Origin: Aedes albopictus
Taxonomy: Eukaryota; Arthropoda; Insecta; Diptera; Culicidae
NCBI RefSeq assembly: GCF_035046485.1
Contig: NC_085137.1
Span: forward strand, 452,344,980 to 452,408,979
Length of the DNA: 64,000 nucleotides
Direction: 5' to 3'
The position numbers were made by a program, and so were the translations under genes. The notes under the pieces were generated by a model. That model worked only from the letters and a program-made list of their open reading frames with translations. It was not told where the DNA came from and did not search any database. How positions within the stretch are numbered: the stretch's first letter is position 1; each line of letters opens with the position of its first letter. Below, in pieces: positions 35,615 through 50,055 of the stretch.

Positions 35615-37035
35615 TATTTAATTTAATTGTATTTATGATGTTGCAGGCGGTGTTGCCATAAAAATCAAGAGTTATGACAATAAATGTTTCTTTCCGAATG
35701 CATCACTTTCATTAGCGTCGCCGAGCATCTACTCTCTTGATTGCGCTCTCGTATTGAACCGGGCAAGAGAATGAATAGCACATTTCGGGAAGCGTTCCCG
35801 AGCATGTCGCTTCACGATGTGTTATAGGGGAATTGTGGGTAAAATGAACAGGGGGGGTAAAATGAACAAGGTGGTGTTTTACAGCATTTAGGCTATTTTT
35901 GTATATTTTAACGATTGGGTTCTATGCAACAACATAAATCATTGTACTTTTGCTGATATTGGGCTTAAAAATTAGCTAAAGCACTTTAAAATGCGGAAAA
36001 TAGCGAAAATCATGCAAACAATATGGTCTGATGTAAAATTGAGCTAATCGTAATTAAGGTCAATTTGTCCATTATTCGCAAATTTATGCATGATTCACTT
36101 GTAAAACAATATACAGGGTGTTGGGTTCCTTACCCAGAATATTTCAGGGGGTGATTAAGGATGATATTTGATGAAAAAAATTGTTCTACGCATATGGTCA
36201 AATCTCAACCATTACGGAGTTATTGAACTTTTCACGATTTTGACAATGCTTTTAATAAAACGACAATAACATGAAAACGGTTTAACTTATTCAAGATCTC
36301 TCAGCACCGTTTGAAAGATTATGAAATTTGCTATTGAACGTCATCTTCGAACATGCAAGTTTTTGTTACTTACACACTTTTTAAGAGCAAATAAGTGAAA
36401 AGTAAGTGAATTTTTAACTGTTTTTGTCGATTTGCTCTAAAAAATGCGTAATTAACTTATTTTCTTCCTTAGACAAAGTTGAGCGCCTTGAAATGCCCTA
36501 CAATTCGTTCTTTGACACCAAACTCCTAACTCTTGTCATTTCTCTGCAATTTTGATTTGAATGCACAGTTTTGCATCATAAATTTGCTTCAGCAAGTGCA
36601 TTAGAATTTAGCTCTCTTGACCCCACTGTGACAGCGAAACTAGCGTCATGTTTACTTCGCGCACAGGGCTACTTGATTCCCCGCGCCGAACAACAACAGC
36701 ATGGCGCGCTGGCGCATGAGTGAAAAGAACGACGCCGCTCGCTGTGTGTTCGGCAAGGTGTTCAGTTGAATCAGTTGAATGCTTTTTGTAGTCCCGATGA
36801 TTCTGGGAAGCTCATGATAATTTCGGGACGAGTGTTGGATTTTGGTAGACAGTAACTGAGAGGCTTGGTTAGGCTGTGTTATTATTCCAGCATCCTCTTG
36901 GAGGATGAGAAACATCAGAATAAAACTGTTGTTGTCAATACCTAGGGTTCGCGATGATTTTAATAGTGAGCTGGTGATCCCGGAAGGAACCTTGTTAGCT
37001 ATAAAGTAACTTTACTCCAGCTTTGAGCACATAGT

Positions 37036-37330
37036 ACAGCACAATCTTCGTCGGTCTTGGACGCTGTTGCTCCTGTTTCCCCGAACATTTAATAATTCTC
37101 AGGTATTTTTCAACCACGTGTAGCCAGCACGTTCGTAGACGTCCATGTAGTCACCGACCATTACCTGGTTCCATGCTGAATATTGTTTTCGTTATTATTC
37201 TTTCTTTTGACATTCGCACTACGTGCCCAGCCCACTGAAGTCTGCCGTAATTTATTCGTTTCTCAATACTCCGTTTTGATGAAGTAGGTTGATCTTGATC
37301 GAAGTTGCTGCTTCCTGCTCTAACTCATTC
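37036..37330 (-). pseudogene. Non-LTR reverse transcriptase C-terminal fragment (left arm)
   Basis: On the minus strand the translation contains INYGRLQWAGHVVRM, a signature found after the reverse transcriptase domain of several non-LTR elements (the L.W.GHV.RM box). A stop follows after EPGNGR. This is a decayed fragment carried in the foldback arm. Confidence 0.55.
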
Positions 37331-37699
37331 GTCAAACAAATAGGTAAGAGCAGGATGTAGCATCTTCGATCATATTCAATCTATCTCATTAAACATGATT
37401 AATATTCGCAGCATTTTGTGCTCTGTCTCTACTCGGGACCTTGTGGTTTTGGTCAAGTTTCAAAAGCAACTAAGCAATGCTCAGAAACTCGAAGTGGAAA
37501 ATTACTGATTTTGGTTGTATTGAATGAAGTGCTTGCAGAAATTTCTCGATTTCTTTCAGAAGAATTTGTGCAGATCATAGTCTGAGAGTGTTTACCAAAC
37601 TTATTTATGAGCTGCTCTGCGAACATTGGTTTAGACCTCGCTCAAGTATTCACAGTCGCAATTGAGGTAGCTAATGGTTGGAAAATTCTGTAGGGGATG

Positions 37700-40600
37700 T
37701 TTCAGTAATTCTAACAGGAGTTCTTTTAACGATGTCTCCAGCAGTTTCTTCGAGAATTCATCCAAAAATTACTTAGGAATTTTTGTAAGGGGTTTTAAGA
37801 GGTTCCACAAAGAATTATTCCGTGAGTTCATTTGAAGTTTAGTCAGGATTTCTTTTCTAAGAACATTTTTCAGGAAAATCATTTGGATGTTCATCTGAGA
37901 ATTCTTGTAGAAGGAACTAGGAATTTCTTGCAGAACATCCTTCGGATTTGTTTTTTAAGAGTTTTTAGACAATTTATCCTGAAATCATTTGATTAATTCT
38001 GCAGAAGTTTCTCCGAAAGTATCTACAAAAATTCAATTAGGGATAATTTTATTAGCTTCTTTGGAGGAATTCCCACAGGAGTTTCTCCGGAAATTCTTTC
38101 AGGGATTCCTCCAAAAGATAGCTCCAGGAATTCCCTCAGAGATACATCTACAATAACTTTGGAGATTGTTCCAGATTTCCTCCAGAGATTTCTCCAGAAA
38201 CTTCTCCAGAGATGCCTCTAGGGATTCCTCCAAGAATTTCTCAAAAGACTCCAAAGCAATTTCTCTAGGGATCACTACAGGAATTACTGCAAAATTTTCT
38301 CCGGAAATACGTTTAGAGATTCCTCCAGAATTCCACTGAAAGCTTCCGCCGGAATGCCTCTAGAGATTCCTCCAAGAATTTCTCCAGGGATTCTATGAGT
38401 TTTTTTTATCCAGGGCTTAGTCCAGGAATTCCTGCAGAATTTCCTCCAGAAATTCCTGCAAAACTTCCTCCAGGAATTCCTCCAGGATTCCCTTAAAGAT
38501 TCCTTCAGGAAATTCTCTAGGAATTCCGCAGAGCAATTTCTCCAGCAATTTCTTTAGGGATTACTACATGGATTCTTTCACGAATTCCTCGAGGAGTTTC
38601 AGCAAAATTTCGTGCAGGAATTCTTCTAGGGATTTCTCCAGAATTCCCCTTAAAGTTCCTCCAGGAATGCCTCTAGGAATCCGCCAGAAATTCTTCCAGG
38701 AACTCCTCCAGGAATTCCTTCAAGGATTCCTCCAGAAACTTCGTAAGTGATATATCCAGGAATACCTGTATGAATTCTTCAGAAATTTCTCTAAGGACTT
38801 CTTCAAGGATTGCTCCAGAAATTCAACAGTATTTTTTCAGCAATTCCTACATCAATTTCTCCAATGATGCCTCCAGGTATTCCTCCAGGGATTGCTCCAG
38901 AGATTTAGTCAGTAATTGATGCAGGCATTTTTAAAGTAATTCCTTTAAAATATCTCTAGGAACTCTGCCAGGGATTACTTCAGGAGTTCGCTCAGAAATT
39001 CCTCCGATGATTTCTTTAAGAATTTCTCTAAAAAATTTCTCCAGGAATTCTTGGATTGCTTAAGGAATTCCTTCAGAATTTCCTCCAGAAATTTATCCAG
39101 GGATTCCTCCGGGAATTCCTCCAGGGATTCCTACGAAAACTCTTCCTCCAGGGATTTTATCAGGAATACCTTCAAGAGATTCCTTCACTAGTATTCCATG
39201 GATTCCACAAAGCAACCTCCAGGAAATCCTTCAGGGATTTCTTCAGCAATTCCTTTAGAGATTTTCCAGGAATTTCATCAGAGATTTCCCCAGGATTTCC
39301 TTCAGGGATTCTATCAGAAACTCTCCCAAGGATTTCTCCACAGTTTTTTTTTTAAAGTTTCCTCCAGAAATTGCTTCAGTAATTTCTCAAAGACTTCAAA
39401 ATTTCTTACATTTTGTTCAGGAGTTCCTCCAGAGATTTTTCCACGAGCTGCTCCAGAGATTACTTCAGCTTTTTACCAACAGAATTTATTCTAAGAATTC
39501 TTTCAGAGATTCCTTTAGGAACTTGTCCGGAGTTTCCTACAGGAATACCTCAGAGAACTTCTCCTGGGATTCCTCCAGAAATTCCCTCAAAGTTTCCTTT
39601 ACAAATTCATCCAGTAATTTCTTCAAGAATTCCTTCAGGAATTTCTACAGAAAGTGCTTCAGAGGTTTCTCCAAGTTTCCTCCCTAGATTCCTCCAGTAA
39701 TTCGTCCAGAGATTTCCTCACGACTTTTTCGAATAATTCGTGCAAGGATTCCTCCAGAAATTCCACCAACGATGCCTCCTGAGATTCCTTTAGGAATTCC
39801 TACAGGAATTCCAAAGTTTCCTCCACAAATTCTCCCAAGGCTTTCTTCACGAATTCCTCCAGTAATACCACCTGGGTTTCCTCCACCGATTCCTCCATGG
39901 ATTCTTCTAAGAAATCCGGGGAATTCTCCAGGTATTCCTTCAAGGGTTTCTCCAGGCATTTCGCCAGTGATTACACCAGAAATTCCTACAAGGATTCTTT
40001 ACATTTTCCTCTAGAGAGTTCTCGAAGAACTCCAAAGGAGCAATTTCTACAGAAATTGCAACAGGAACTCCTGCAGAAATTTTTCTTGTAATTCCTGCAG
40101 AATTTCCTCCAGGAATTCCTGCAGAAGTTCCTCCAAAAATGCGTCTACGGATTCCTCCAGAAATAGTCTAAAAGCTCTTTCAGGAATGCCTCTAGGAATT
40201 CCTCCAAGCATTCCTCTAGCAATTTCTTTGGAGATTTCAACATGAATTCCTTCTGATATTCCTCCAAAAGTACCGGCAGAATTTTGTGCAGGAATTTCTC
40301 TAGGGATACTTCCAGAATTTCCCTTAAAGTTCCTCCAGGAATGCCTCTAGGGAATCCTCCAGAAATTCATCCAGGGACTCCTCCAGGAATTCCTTCGAGG
40401 ATTCCTCCAGAAATTTCGTAAGAGATTCCTCCAGGAATACCTGCATGATTTTTTTCGAGAAATTTCCTTCCCAGGAATCCATTGAAAATGTCTCTAAAGG
40501 CTTCTGCAAGGATTGCCCCAGAATTTTAACAGTGATTTTTCAGCAATTCCTACATCAATTTCTACAGTGATGCTTCGAGGTATTCCTCCAGAGATTGCTC

Positions 40601-42880
40601 CAGAGATTTTGTCAGTAACTCTTCCAAGCATTCTTCTGAAAATTCCTTAAAAGATTTCTCCAGCAACTCTCCTAGGGATTACTTCAGGAGTTCCCTCAGG
40701 AATTCTTTTGACGATTTCTATGGGAATTTCTCTAAGAATTTCTCCAGGAGTTTCTCTTGGGATTTCTAAGGGAATTTCTCCAGAGATTTCTACGGAAATT
40801 CCTCCTCCAAGGATCCTTCACTAATTTTTCCATGAATCTCTCAAGGAAATCTTCTAGGAATTCCTCCAGGGATTCAATGAGGAATTTCTCCAATTCATAC
40901 TTCCACAGTTATCCCTGAAAGAATTCCTGGAGAAATCCCAAGAGAAGTTCTTTGAGTTATCCCTGGAGGAAACTCTGGAGGAGTTCCTTGAGGACTCTTT
41001 GAAAGAATTCCTGGAAGAATCTCTTCTGGAGGAATAACCGAAGTAATCTAGTAATCTCTAAAGCACTTTCTGGAAGAATCCCTGGAAAAACTCCTAAAGC
41101 AAACTCCGAAGGAATGCCTGAAAATTTTCCTGGAAAAATATTAGAAGGAATCCCTGGACGAATCTATGGAGAAATGTTTGGAAGAATCCCTGAAAAAAAA
41201 AATAACTGGTGAAATTCCTAGAAGAGCCTCTGGCGAAATAGACAACATAATTCCTAGAGGATTTTTTTTGGAATCTTTGGAAGAATGCGTGGAAGAACAT
41301 CTGTAATTCCAGGAAAAAAATCCTGAAGTAGACCCTGGGGCTCACTCTACAGGAGTCTCTGGAGGAATTCATGCAGTAATCTCTGTTACAATCCTTGGAG
41401 GAACTCTGGAGAAATCCTTGAAGGAAATCTAGAAGCAATCCCTGGATAAATTTTTGGGGGAATCCCTGGAGGAACTTGTGAGGACAAATTTGGAAGAAAC
41501 CTTGGAAGAATCCCTGGAGTAAAAACAAAAGGAATGTCTAAAAAATATCTCTGAAAGAATTCCTAGAGGAATTCCTGAAGGAATGCCTAGAGGGATCCAG
41601 AAGTAATACATGGAGCATTCTTTGAAGGAATACTTGGAGGATTCCATGAAGGAATTCCTAGAAAAATTCCTGATGGAGTTCCTAGAGGAATCCCTGGAGG
41701 AATCTCTGCAGGAATCCGTGGGGGGATTTATGCAGGAATTCGTGGAGGAATTACTGAAGGAATCCCAGGTGAAATTTCTGGAGGCATCTAATTTAGGAAA
41801 TTACTGAAGGAAAACCTGTAGGTAATAACCAAGAAATCCAGGGAGGAAACCTGGAAAAATCCCTGGAGAACCTTCTAGAGGAAACCCTGAAGGAATTCTT
41901 GGACAAATTCCTGGGGGAATTTGTGAAAAAAAAATTGGAGGAAAATTATAAAGAATCCCTGTAGGAATTTATGGTGTAATCACTGGAGAAATGCATGGAG
42001 AAATCCTGGAAGGAATGCCTTGAGCATTCCTTGACGGAATTCTTAGAAGAATCCATGGAGGAATCTGTGGAGGGAACCCTGGAGGTATTCCTGGAGGAAT
42101 TCGTGAAGAAAGCCTTGGGAGAATTCGTGGAGGAAACTTTGGAATTCCTGTAGGAGTTCCTGGAGGAATCCCTGAAGGATTCTCAGAAGGCATCCCTGGT
42201 GGGATTTCTGGAGGAATCCGTGGACGAATTATTCGGAAAACTCGTGAGGAAATCTCTGGACGAATTACTGGAGAAACCCCTGAAGGAATTAATCAAGGCA
42301 TCCAGGGAGAAAACATGGAGAAATCTCTGGAGCACTTTCTGGAGGAATCCCTGAAGGAATTCTTGAAGAAATTACTGGAGGAATTTGTAAAGGAAACATT
42401 GGAGGAATTTCTGGAGGAATCCCAGGAGAAGTTCTCTGAGGTACTCCTGGAGGAAACTCCGAAGAAGTTCCTAAAGGAATTTCTGAAAGAATTCCTAGAA
42501 TAATTTCTGTTGATAAATTGAAAAGTTATCTCTGGAGCAGCTCCTGGAAGAATCTCTAGAGGAACTCCTGAACGAAATTTTAAAGGAATTCCTGTAGAAA
42601 GTCTTGGAGAAATAACTGAAGGAATTTCTGGAGGAAATTTCAGAAAAATCCCTGGAGAAGTCCTTGGGAGAGTTTTTGATAGAATTTCTTCAGGGAATTC
42701 CTGGGGAAATCCCTGAAGAAATTCCTGGAGGAATCTCTAATGGAATTCCTGAAGGAATCTCTAATGGAATTGCTGAAGTAATCCCAGGTGGAATTTCTGA
42801 AGAAATCCCAGGAGAAGTTTCTGGAGGATTCAAGGAATTCGTGGAGGAATCACTGGAGGATTTTCTAGAGGAATCACTGG
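37700..42880. repeat. Degenerate minisatellite of the left arm, with an internal flip
   Basis: Phrases are C-rich (TTCCTCCAGGAATTCC) from 37.7 to about 40.9 kb, then G-rich (GGAATTCCTGGAGGAATCC) to 42.9 kb. The flip near 40905-40920 makes the arm itself a rough palindrome: 39772-40014 resembles the inverse of 41969-42193. All short frames here are repeat shadows. Confidence 0.8.
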
Positions 42881-44510
42881 AGGAAACCTAAGAATTATCC
42901 CTGGAAAAAAAATTCTGGGGAAATTCCTGGAGCAATCATTAGGGAAAATTCCGGAGAATTTCCTGGAAGAATCCCTTGAGAAATCCCTGGAACAATCCTT
43001 GGAGAAATCCCTGGAGAAATACTTGGAACAAAAATCTGGAAAATTTTCTTCATGAATTTGTTAAAAAAGCGCTAGTGGATTATCTGACGAAATTCTTGAA
43101 AAAATCTTTGAAGAATTTATACAAATAGGTACTTGTAGGATTTTTATTCGAAAAATTCTATAAAAGTGTCTCCGAAAAGTTCAATTAGGAATAACTTCAT
43201 TAGCATCTATGGAAACTCCTGCAGGAGTTCCTCCGGAAATTTCTCCAGAGATTCCTCCAGACATTCCTCCAAAGATTGCTTCAAGAATTCTTCCAGAGTA
43301 AATCTCTGGATTCCTCCAAAATTCCTCCAAGAATTCTGACAGCCAATTCTACAGGGAGCTTCTCAAGGAATATCCTTCAGAGAATCCTACTGAAATTCCT
43401 CAAAGATAATATTCTAAAAAAATCTCTGACGATTTCTCTAGAAATTTCTCTAGGAATAATTCTAGAAATATCTCCAGAGATTCCTCCTTGCATTCCTACA
43501 AGGAATTTCTTCAGTGATTCATCCATAAATTCCTCCAGGGATTTTTCCTCAAATTTCTCCAGGCATTTCTCCACAAAGTGCTTCAGGGATTCTTTCTGAA
43601 TTAATCCTCTAGGTATTCGTATAAATTCCTTCGGGATTTATTTCAAGGAATTCTCAACAAATTCGTCCAGGGATCTCTCCAGGGATTTCTCCAAGGATTC
43701 CTTCATGCATTCCTTCTGGAATTCTCTATAGGATTCCTCCATGAATTCTTCCAGCAATTCTTCAAGGAATTGCTCCATGAATTCTTTCAGGGATTCTTCC
43801 AGGGTTTCCTCTAGGTGTCCTCCAGGGATTCTTCGATTAATTCTTTCAGAAGTTCAGAAGGAAGGCTGACAAATTCTTCCAGGGATTACTCTCAAGAATT
43901 CCTTAAGGAATTCTTCAGGTTTCCTCCAAAGATAACTTCAGAAATTTTTCCAGTAATTTCTCCGGAGATTCATCCAGGAATTCCTCCAGGGATTTTTCAA
44001 AGCATTCCTCCAGTAATTACACCAGAAATTACTACTTGAATTCCTCCAAGGATTCCTCAAGAGATTCTTTCCTTGTTGTGCATTGGGTATTATTGACCCC
44101 AAACACTACATCAGCGAGTTGTTCCCAACGCGATTCATTAGGAAGGTTCTCAAATTCTTCAAGGGAATACTCTTGGGATTCCTTCAGGGAATTCGCCAGG
44201 TTTTCTCCGGGGATTACCTCAGGAGTTTTTCCAGATATTCTTCCAGAAACTGCACCAGGGATTACTCCAGTTATTCTTCCAGCAGAGATTATTCCAGGAA
44301 TCCCTTCAGAGATTCCCAGAGATTCTCTGGATAAATTCCTGAAGGATTTCTTTGAGGGATCCATAGAATACTAGTGAAGGAATATCTTGAAGGTATTCCT
44401 GATAGAATCTCTGGAGGAAGAATTTTCGTAGGAAACCCTGGAGGAATTCCCGGAGGAATCCCTGAAGAAATTCCTGGAATTCCTGAAATTCCTCTATAAA
44501 ATCCTCCAGT
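42881..44510. repeat. Unpaired centre of the giant foldback
   Basis: Minisatellite in mixed orientation (G-rich to about 43.1 kb, C-rich to 44.33 kb, then G-rich) that does not pair across the axis at 43693. A non-satellite insert of about 85 bp lies at 44070-44154. Confidence 0.7.
44070..44154 (-). pseudogene. Possible scrap of LTR-retrotransposon integrase
   Basis: The minus-strand translation gives LPNESRWEQLADVVFGVNNT followed by QCTTRKES. This resembles the W..L..V.F..NNT...TTG stretch near the integrase C-terminus of Ty3/gypsy-like elements. It is only about 28 residues long, embedded in minisatellite, so the identification is tentative. Confidence 0.3.
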
Positions 44511-47500
44511 GATTCCTCCACGAATTCCTCGAATCCTTCAGAAACTTCTCATGGGATTTCTTCAGAAATTCCACATGGGATTACTTCAGCAAATCCATTA
44601 CAGATTCCTTCAGGAATTCCTCCAGAGACTCCTTCAGCAATTCCTTTAGAGATTCCTCCAGGAATTTCTTCAGGGGTTTCCCCAGGAATTCCCTGAAGAA
44701 ATTCTATCGGAAACTCTTCCAAAGACTTCTCCAGGGATTTTTCCAAAATTTCCTCCAGAAATTCCTTCAGTTATTTCTCCAAGACTTTCTACAGGAATTC
44801 CTTTAAAATTTCGTTCAGGAGTTCCTCTAGAGATTCTTCCAGGAGCTGCACCAGTGATAACTTTTCAATTTATCAACAGAAATTATTCTAGGAATTCTTT
44901 CAGAAATTCCTTTAGGAACTTCTTCGAAATTTCCTCCAGGAGAACCTCAGAGAACTTCTCCTGGGATTCCTCCAGAAATTCCTCCAATGTTTCCTTTACA
45001 AATTCCTCCAGTAATTTCTTCAAGAATTCCTTCAGGGATTCCTCCAGAAAGTGCTCCAGAGATTTCTCCATGTTTTCTCCCTGGATGCCTTGATTAATTC
45101 CTTCAGGGGTTTCTCCAGTAATTCGTCCAGAGATTTCCTCACGAGTTTTCCGAATAATTCGTCCACGGATTCCTCCAGAAATCCCACCAGGGATGCCTCC
45201 TGAGAATCCTTCAGGGATTCCTCCAGGAACTCCTACAGGAATTCCAAAGTTTCCTCCACGAATTCTCCCAAGGCTTTCTTCACGAATTCCTCCAGGAATA
45301 CCTCCAGGGTTCCCTCCACAGATTCCTCCATGGATTCTTCTAAGAATTCCGTCAAGGAATGCTCAAGGCATTCCTTCCAGGATTTCTCCATGCATTTCTC
45401 CAGTGATTACACCATAAATTCCTACAGGGATTCTTTATAATTTTCCTCCAATTTTTTTTTCACAAATTCCCCCAGGAATTTGTCCAAGAATTCCTTCAGG
45501 GTTTCCTCTAGAAGGTTCTCCAGGGATTTTTCCAGGTTTCCTCCCTGGATTTCTTGGTTATTACCTACAGGTTTTCCTTCAGTAATTTCCTAAATTAGAT
45601 GCCTCCAGAAATTTCACCTGGGATTCCTTCAGTAATTCCTCCACGAATTCCTGCATAAATCCCCCCACGGATTCCTGCAGAGATTCCTCCAGGGATTCCT
45701 CTAGGAACTCCATCAGGAATTTTTCTAGGAATTCCTTCATGGAATCCTCCAAGTATTCCTTCAAAGAATGCTCCATGTATTACTTCTGGATCCCTCTAGG
45801 CATTCCTTCAGGAATTCCTCTAGGAATTCTTTCAGAGATATTTTTTAGACATTCCTTTTGTTTTTACTCCAGGGATTCTTCCAAGGTTTCTTCCAAATTT
45901 GTCCTCACAAGTTCCTCCAGGGATTCCCCCAAAAATTTATCCAGGGATTGCTTCTAGATTTCCTTCAAGGATTTCTCCAGAGTTCCTCCAAGGATTGTAA
46001 CAGAGATTACTGCATGAATTCCTCCAGAGACTCCTGTAGAGTGAGCCCCAGGGTCTACTTCAGGATTTTTTTCCTGGAATTACAGATGTTCTTCCACGCA
46101 TTCTTCCAAAGATTCCAAAAAAAATCCTCTAGGAATTATGTTGTCTATTTCGCCAGAGGCTCTTCTAGGAATTTCACCAGTTATTTTTTTTTTCAGGGAT
46201 TCTTCCAAACATTTCTCCATAGATTCGTCCAGGGATTCCTTCTAATATTTTTCCAGGAAAATTTTCAGGCATTCCTTCGGAGTTTGCTTTAGGAGTTTTT
46301 CCAGGGATTCTTCCAGAAAGTGCTTTAGAGATTACTAGATTACTTCGGTTATTCCTCCAGAAGAGATTCTTCCAGGAATTCTTTCAAAGAGTCCTCAAGG
46401 AACTCCTCCAGAGTTTCCTCCAGGGATAACTCAAAGAACTTCTCTTGGGATTTCTCCAGGAATTCTTTCAGGGATAACTGTGGAAGTATGAATTGGAGAA
46501 ATTCCTCATTGAATCCCTGGAGGAATTCCTAGAAGATTTCCTTGAGAGATTCATGGAAAAATTAGTGAAGGATCCTTGGAGGAGGAATTTCCGTAGAAAT
46601 CTCTGGAGAAATTCCCTTAGAAATCCCAAGAGAAACTCCTGGAGAAATTCTTAGAGAAATTCCCATAGAAATCGTCAAAAGAATTCCTGAGGGAACTCCT
46701 GAAGTAATCCCTAGGAGAGTTGCTGGAGAAATCTTTTAAGGAATTTTCAGAAGAATGCTTGGAAGAGTTACTGACAAAATCTCTGGAGCAATCTCTGGAG
46801 GAATACCTCGAAGCATCACTGTAGAAATTGATGTAGGAATTGCTGAAAAATCACTGTTAAAATTCTGGGGCAATCCTTGCAGAAGCCTTTAGAGACATTT
46901 TCAATGGATTCCTGGGAAGGAAATTTCTCGAAAAAAATCATGCAGGTATTCCTGGAGGAATCTCTTACGAAATTTCTGGAGGAATCCTCGAAGGAATTCC
47001 TGGAGGAGTCCCTGGATGAATTTCTGGAGGATTCCCTAGAGGCATTCCTGGAGGAACTTTAAGGGAAATTCTGGAAGTATCCCTAGAGAAATTCCTGCAC
47101 AAAATTCTGCCGGTACTTTTGGAGGAATATCAGAAGGAATTCATGTTGAAATCTCCAAAGAAATTGCTAGAGGAATGCTTGGAGGAATTCCTAGAGGCAT
47201 TCCTGAAAGAGCTTTTAGACTATTTCTGGAGGAATCCGTAGACGCATTTTTGGAGGAACTTCTGCAGGAATTCCTGGAGGAAATTCTGCAGGAATTACAA
47301 GAAAAATTTCTGCAGGAGTTCCTGTTGCAATTTCTGTAGAAATTGCTCCTTTGGAGTTCTTCGAGAACTCTCTAGAGGAAAATGTAAAGAATCCTTGTAG
47401 GAATTTCTGGTGTAATCACTGGCGAAATGCCTGGAGAAACCCTTGAAGGAATACCTGGAGAATTCCCCGGATTTCTTAGAAGAATCCATGGAGGAATCGG

Positions 47501-49690
47501 TGGAGGAAACCCAGGTGGTATTACTGGAGGAATTCGTGAAGAAAGCCTTGGGAGAATTTGTGGAGGAAACTTTGGAATTCCTGTAGGAATTCCTAAAGGA
47601 ATCTCAGGAGGCATCGTTGGTGGAATTTCTGGAGGAATCCTTGCACGAATTATTCGAAAAAGTCGTGAGGAAATCTCTGGACGAATTACTGGAGGAATCT
47701 AGGGAGGAAACTTGGAGAAACCTCTGAAGCACTTTCTGTAGAAATTCCTGAAGGAATTCTTGAAGAAATTACTGGATGAATTTGTAAAGGAAACTTTGAG
47801 GGAATTTCTGGAGGAATCCCAGGAGAAGTTCTCTGAGGTATTCCTGTAGGAAACTCCGGACAAGTTCCTAAAGGAATCTCTGAAAGAATTCTTAGAATAA
47901 ATTCTGTTGGTAAAAAGCTGAAGTAATCTCTGGAGCAGCTCGTGGAAAAATCTCTGGAGGAACTCCTGAACAAAATGTAAGAAATTTTGAAGTCTTTGAG
48001 AAATTACTGAAGCAATTTCTGGAGGAAACTTTAAAAAAAAAACTGTGGAGAAATCCTTGGGAGAGTTTCTGATAGAATCCCTGAAGGGAATCCTGGGGAA
48101 ATCTCTGATGAAATTCCTGGAAAATCTCTAAAGGAATTGCTGAAGAAATCCCTGAAGGATTTCCTGGAGGTTGCTTTGTGGAATCCATGGAATACTAGTG
48201 AAGGAATCTCTTGAAGGTATTCCTGATAAAATCCCTGGAGGAAGAGTTTTCGTAGGAATCCCTGGAGGAATTCCCGGAGGAATCCCTGGATAAATTTCTG
48301 GAGGAAATTCTGAAGGAATTCCTTAAGCAATCCAAGAATTCCTGGAGAAATTTTTTAGAGAAATTCTTAAAGAAATCATCGGAGGAATTTCTGAGCGAAC
48401 TCCTGAAGTAATCCCTGGCAGAGTTCCTAGAGATATTTTAAAGGAATTACTTTAAAAATGCCTGCATCAATTACTGACTAAATCTCTGGAGCAATCCCTG
48501 GAGGAATACCTGGAGGCATCATTGGAGAAATTGATGTAGGAATTGCTGAAAAAATACTGTTGAATTTCTGGAGCAATCCTTGAAGAAGTCCTTAGAGAAA
48601 TTTCTGAAGAATTCATACAGGTATTCCTGGATATATCACTTACGAAGTTTCTGGAGGAATCCTTGAAGGAATTCCTGGAGGAGTTCCTGGAAGAATTTCT
48701 GGCGGATTCCTAGAGGCATTCCTGGAGGAACTTTAAGGGGAATTCTGGAGAAATCCCTAGAAGAATTCCTGCACGAAATTTTGCTGAAACTCCTCGAGGA
48801 ATTCGTGAAAGAATCCATGTAGTAATCCCTAAAGAAATTGCTGGAGAAATTGCTCTGCGGAATTCCTAGAGAATTTCCTGAAGGAATCTTTAAGGGAATC
48901 CTGGAGGAATTCCTGGAGGAAGTTTTGCAGGAATTTCTGGAGGAAATTCTGCAGGAATTCCTGGACTAAGCCCTGGATAAAAAAAACTCATAGAATCCCT
49001 GGAGAAATTCTTGGAGGAATCTCTAGAGGCATTCCGGCGGAAGCTTTCAGTGGAATTCTGGAGGAATCTCTAAACGTATTTCCGGAGAAAATTTTGCAGT
49101 AATTCCTGTAGTGATCCCTAGAGAAATTGCTTTGGAGTCTTTTGAGAAATTCTTGGAGGAATCCCTAGAGGCATCTCTGGAGAAGTTTCTGGAGAAATCT
49201 CTGGAGGAAATCTGGAACAATCTCCAAAGTTATTGTAGAGGTATCTCTGAGGGAATTCCTGGAGCTATCTTTTGGAGGAATCCCTGAAAGAATTTCCGGA
49301 GAAACTCCTGTGGGAATTCCTCCAAAGAAGCTAATAAAATTATCCCTAATTGAATTTTTGTAGATACTTTCGGAGAAACTTCTGCAGAATTAATCAAATG
49401 ATTTCAGGATAAATTGTCTAAAAACTCTTAAAAAACAAATCCGAAGGATGTTCTGCAAGAAATTCCTAGTTCCTTCTACAAGAATTCTCAGATGAACATC
49501 CAAATGATTTTCCTGAAAAATGTTCTTAGAAAAGAAATCCTGACTAAACTTCAAATGAACTCACGGAATAATTCTTTGTGGAACCTCTTAAAACCCCTTA
49601 CAAAAATTCCTAAGTAATTTTTGGATGAATTCTCGAAGAAACTGCTGGAGACATCGTTAAAAGAACTCCTGTTAGAATTACTGAAACATC
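44511..49690. repeat. Degenerate minisatellite of the right arm
   Basis: Mirror image of 37.7-42.9 kb, C-rich to about 46.48 kb and G-rich beyond. Differences from the left arm are few in the outer part (for example one residue change in the segment 47892-48188) and more frequent toward the centre. Confidence 0.8.
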
Positions 49691-50055
49691 CCCTACAGAA
49701 TTTTCCAACCATTAGCTACCTCAATTGCGACTGTGAATACTTGAGCGAGGTCTAAACCAATGTTCGCAGAGCAGCTCATAAATAAGTTTGGTAAACACTC
49801 TCAGACTATGATCTGCACAAATTCTTCTGAAAGAAATCGAGAAATTTCTGCAAGCACTTCATTCAATACAACCAAAATCAGTAATTTTCCACTTCGAGTT
49901 TCTGAGCATTGCTTAGTTGCTTTTGAAACTTGACCAAAACCACAAGGTCCCGAGTAGAGACAGAGCACAAAATGCTGCGAATATTAATCATGTTTAATGA
50001 GATAGATTGAATATGATCGAAGATGCTACATCCTGCTCTTACCTATTTGTTTGAC

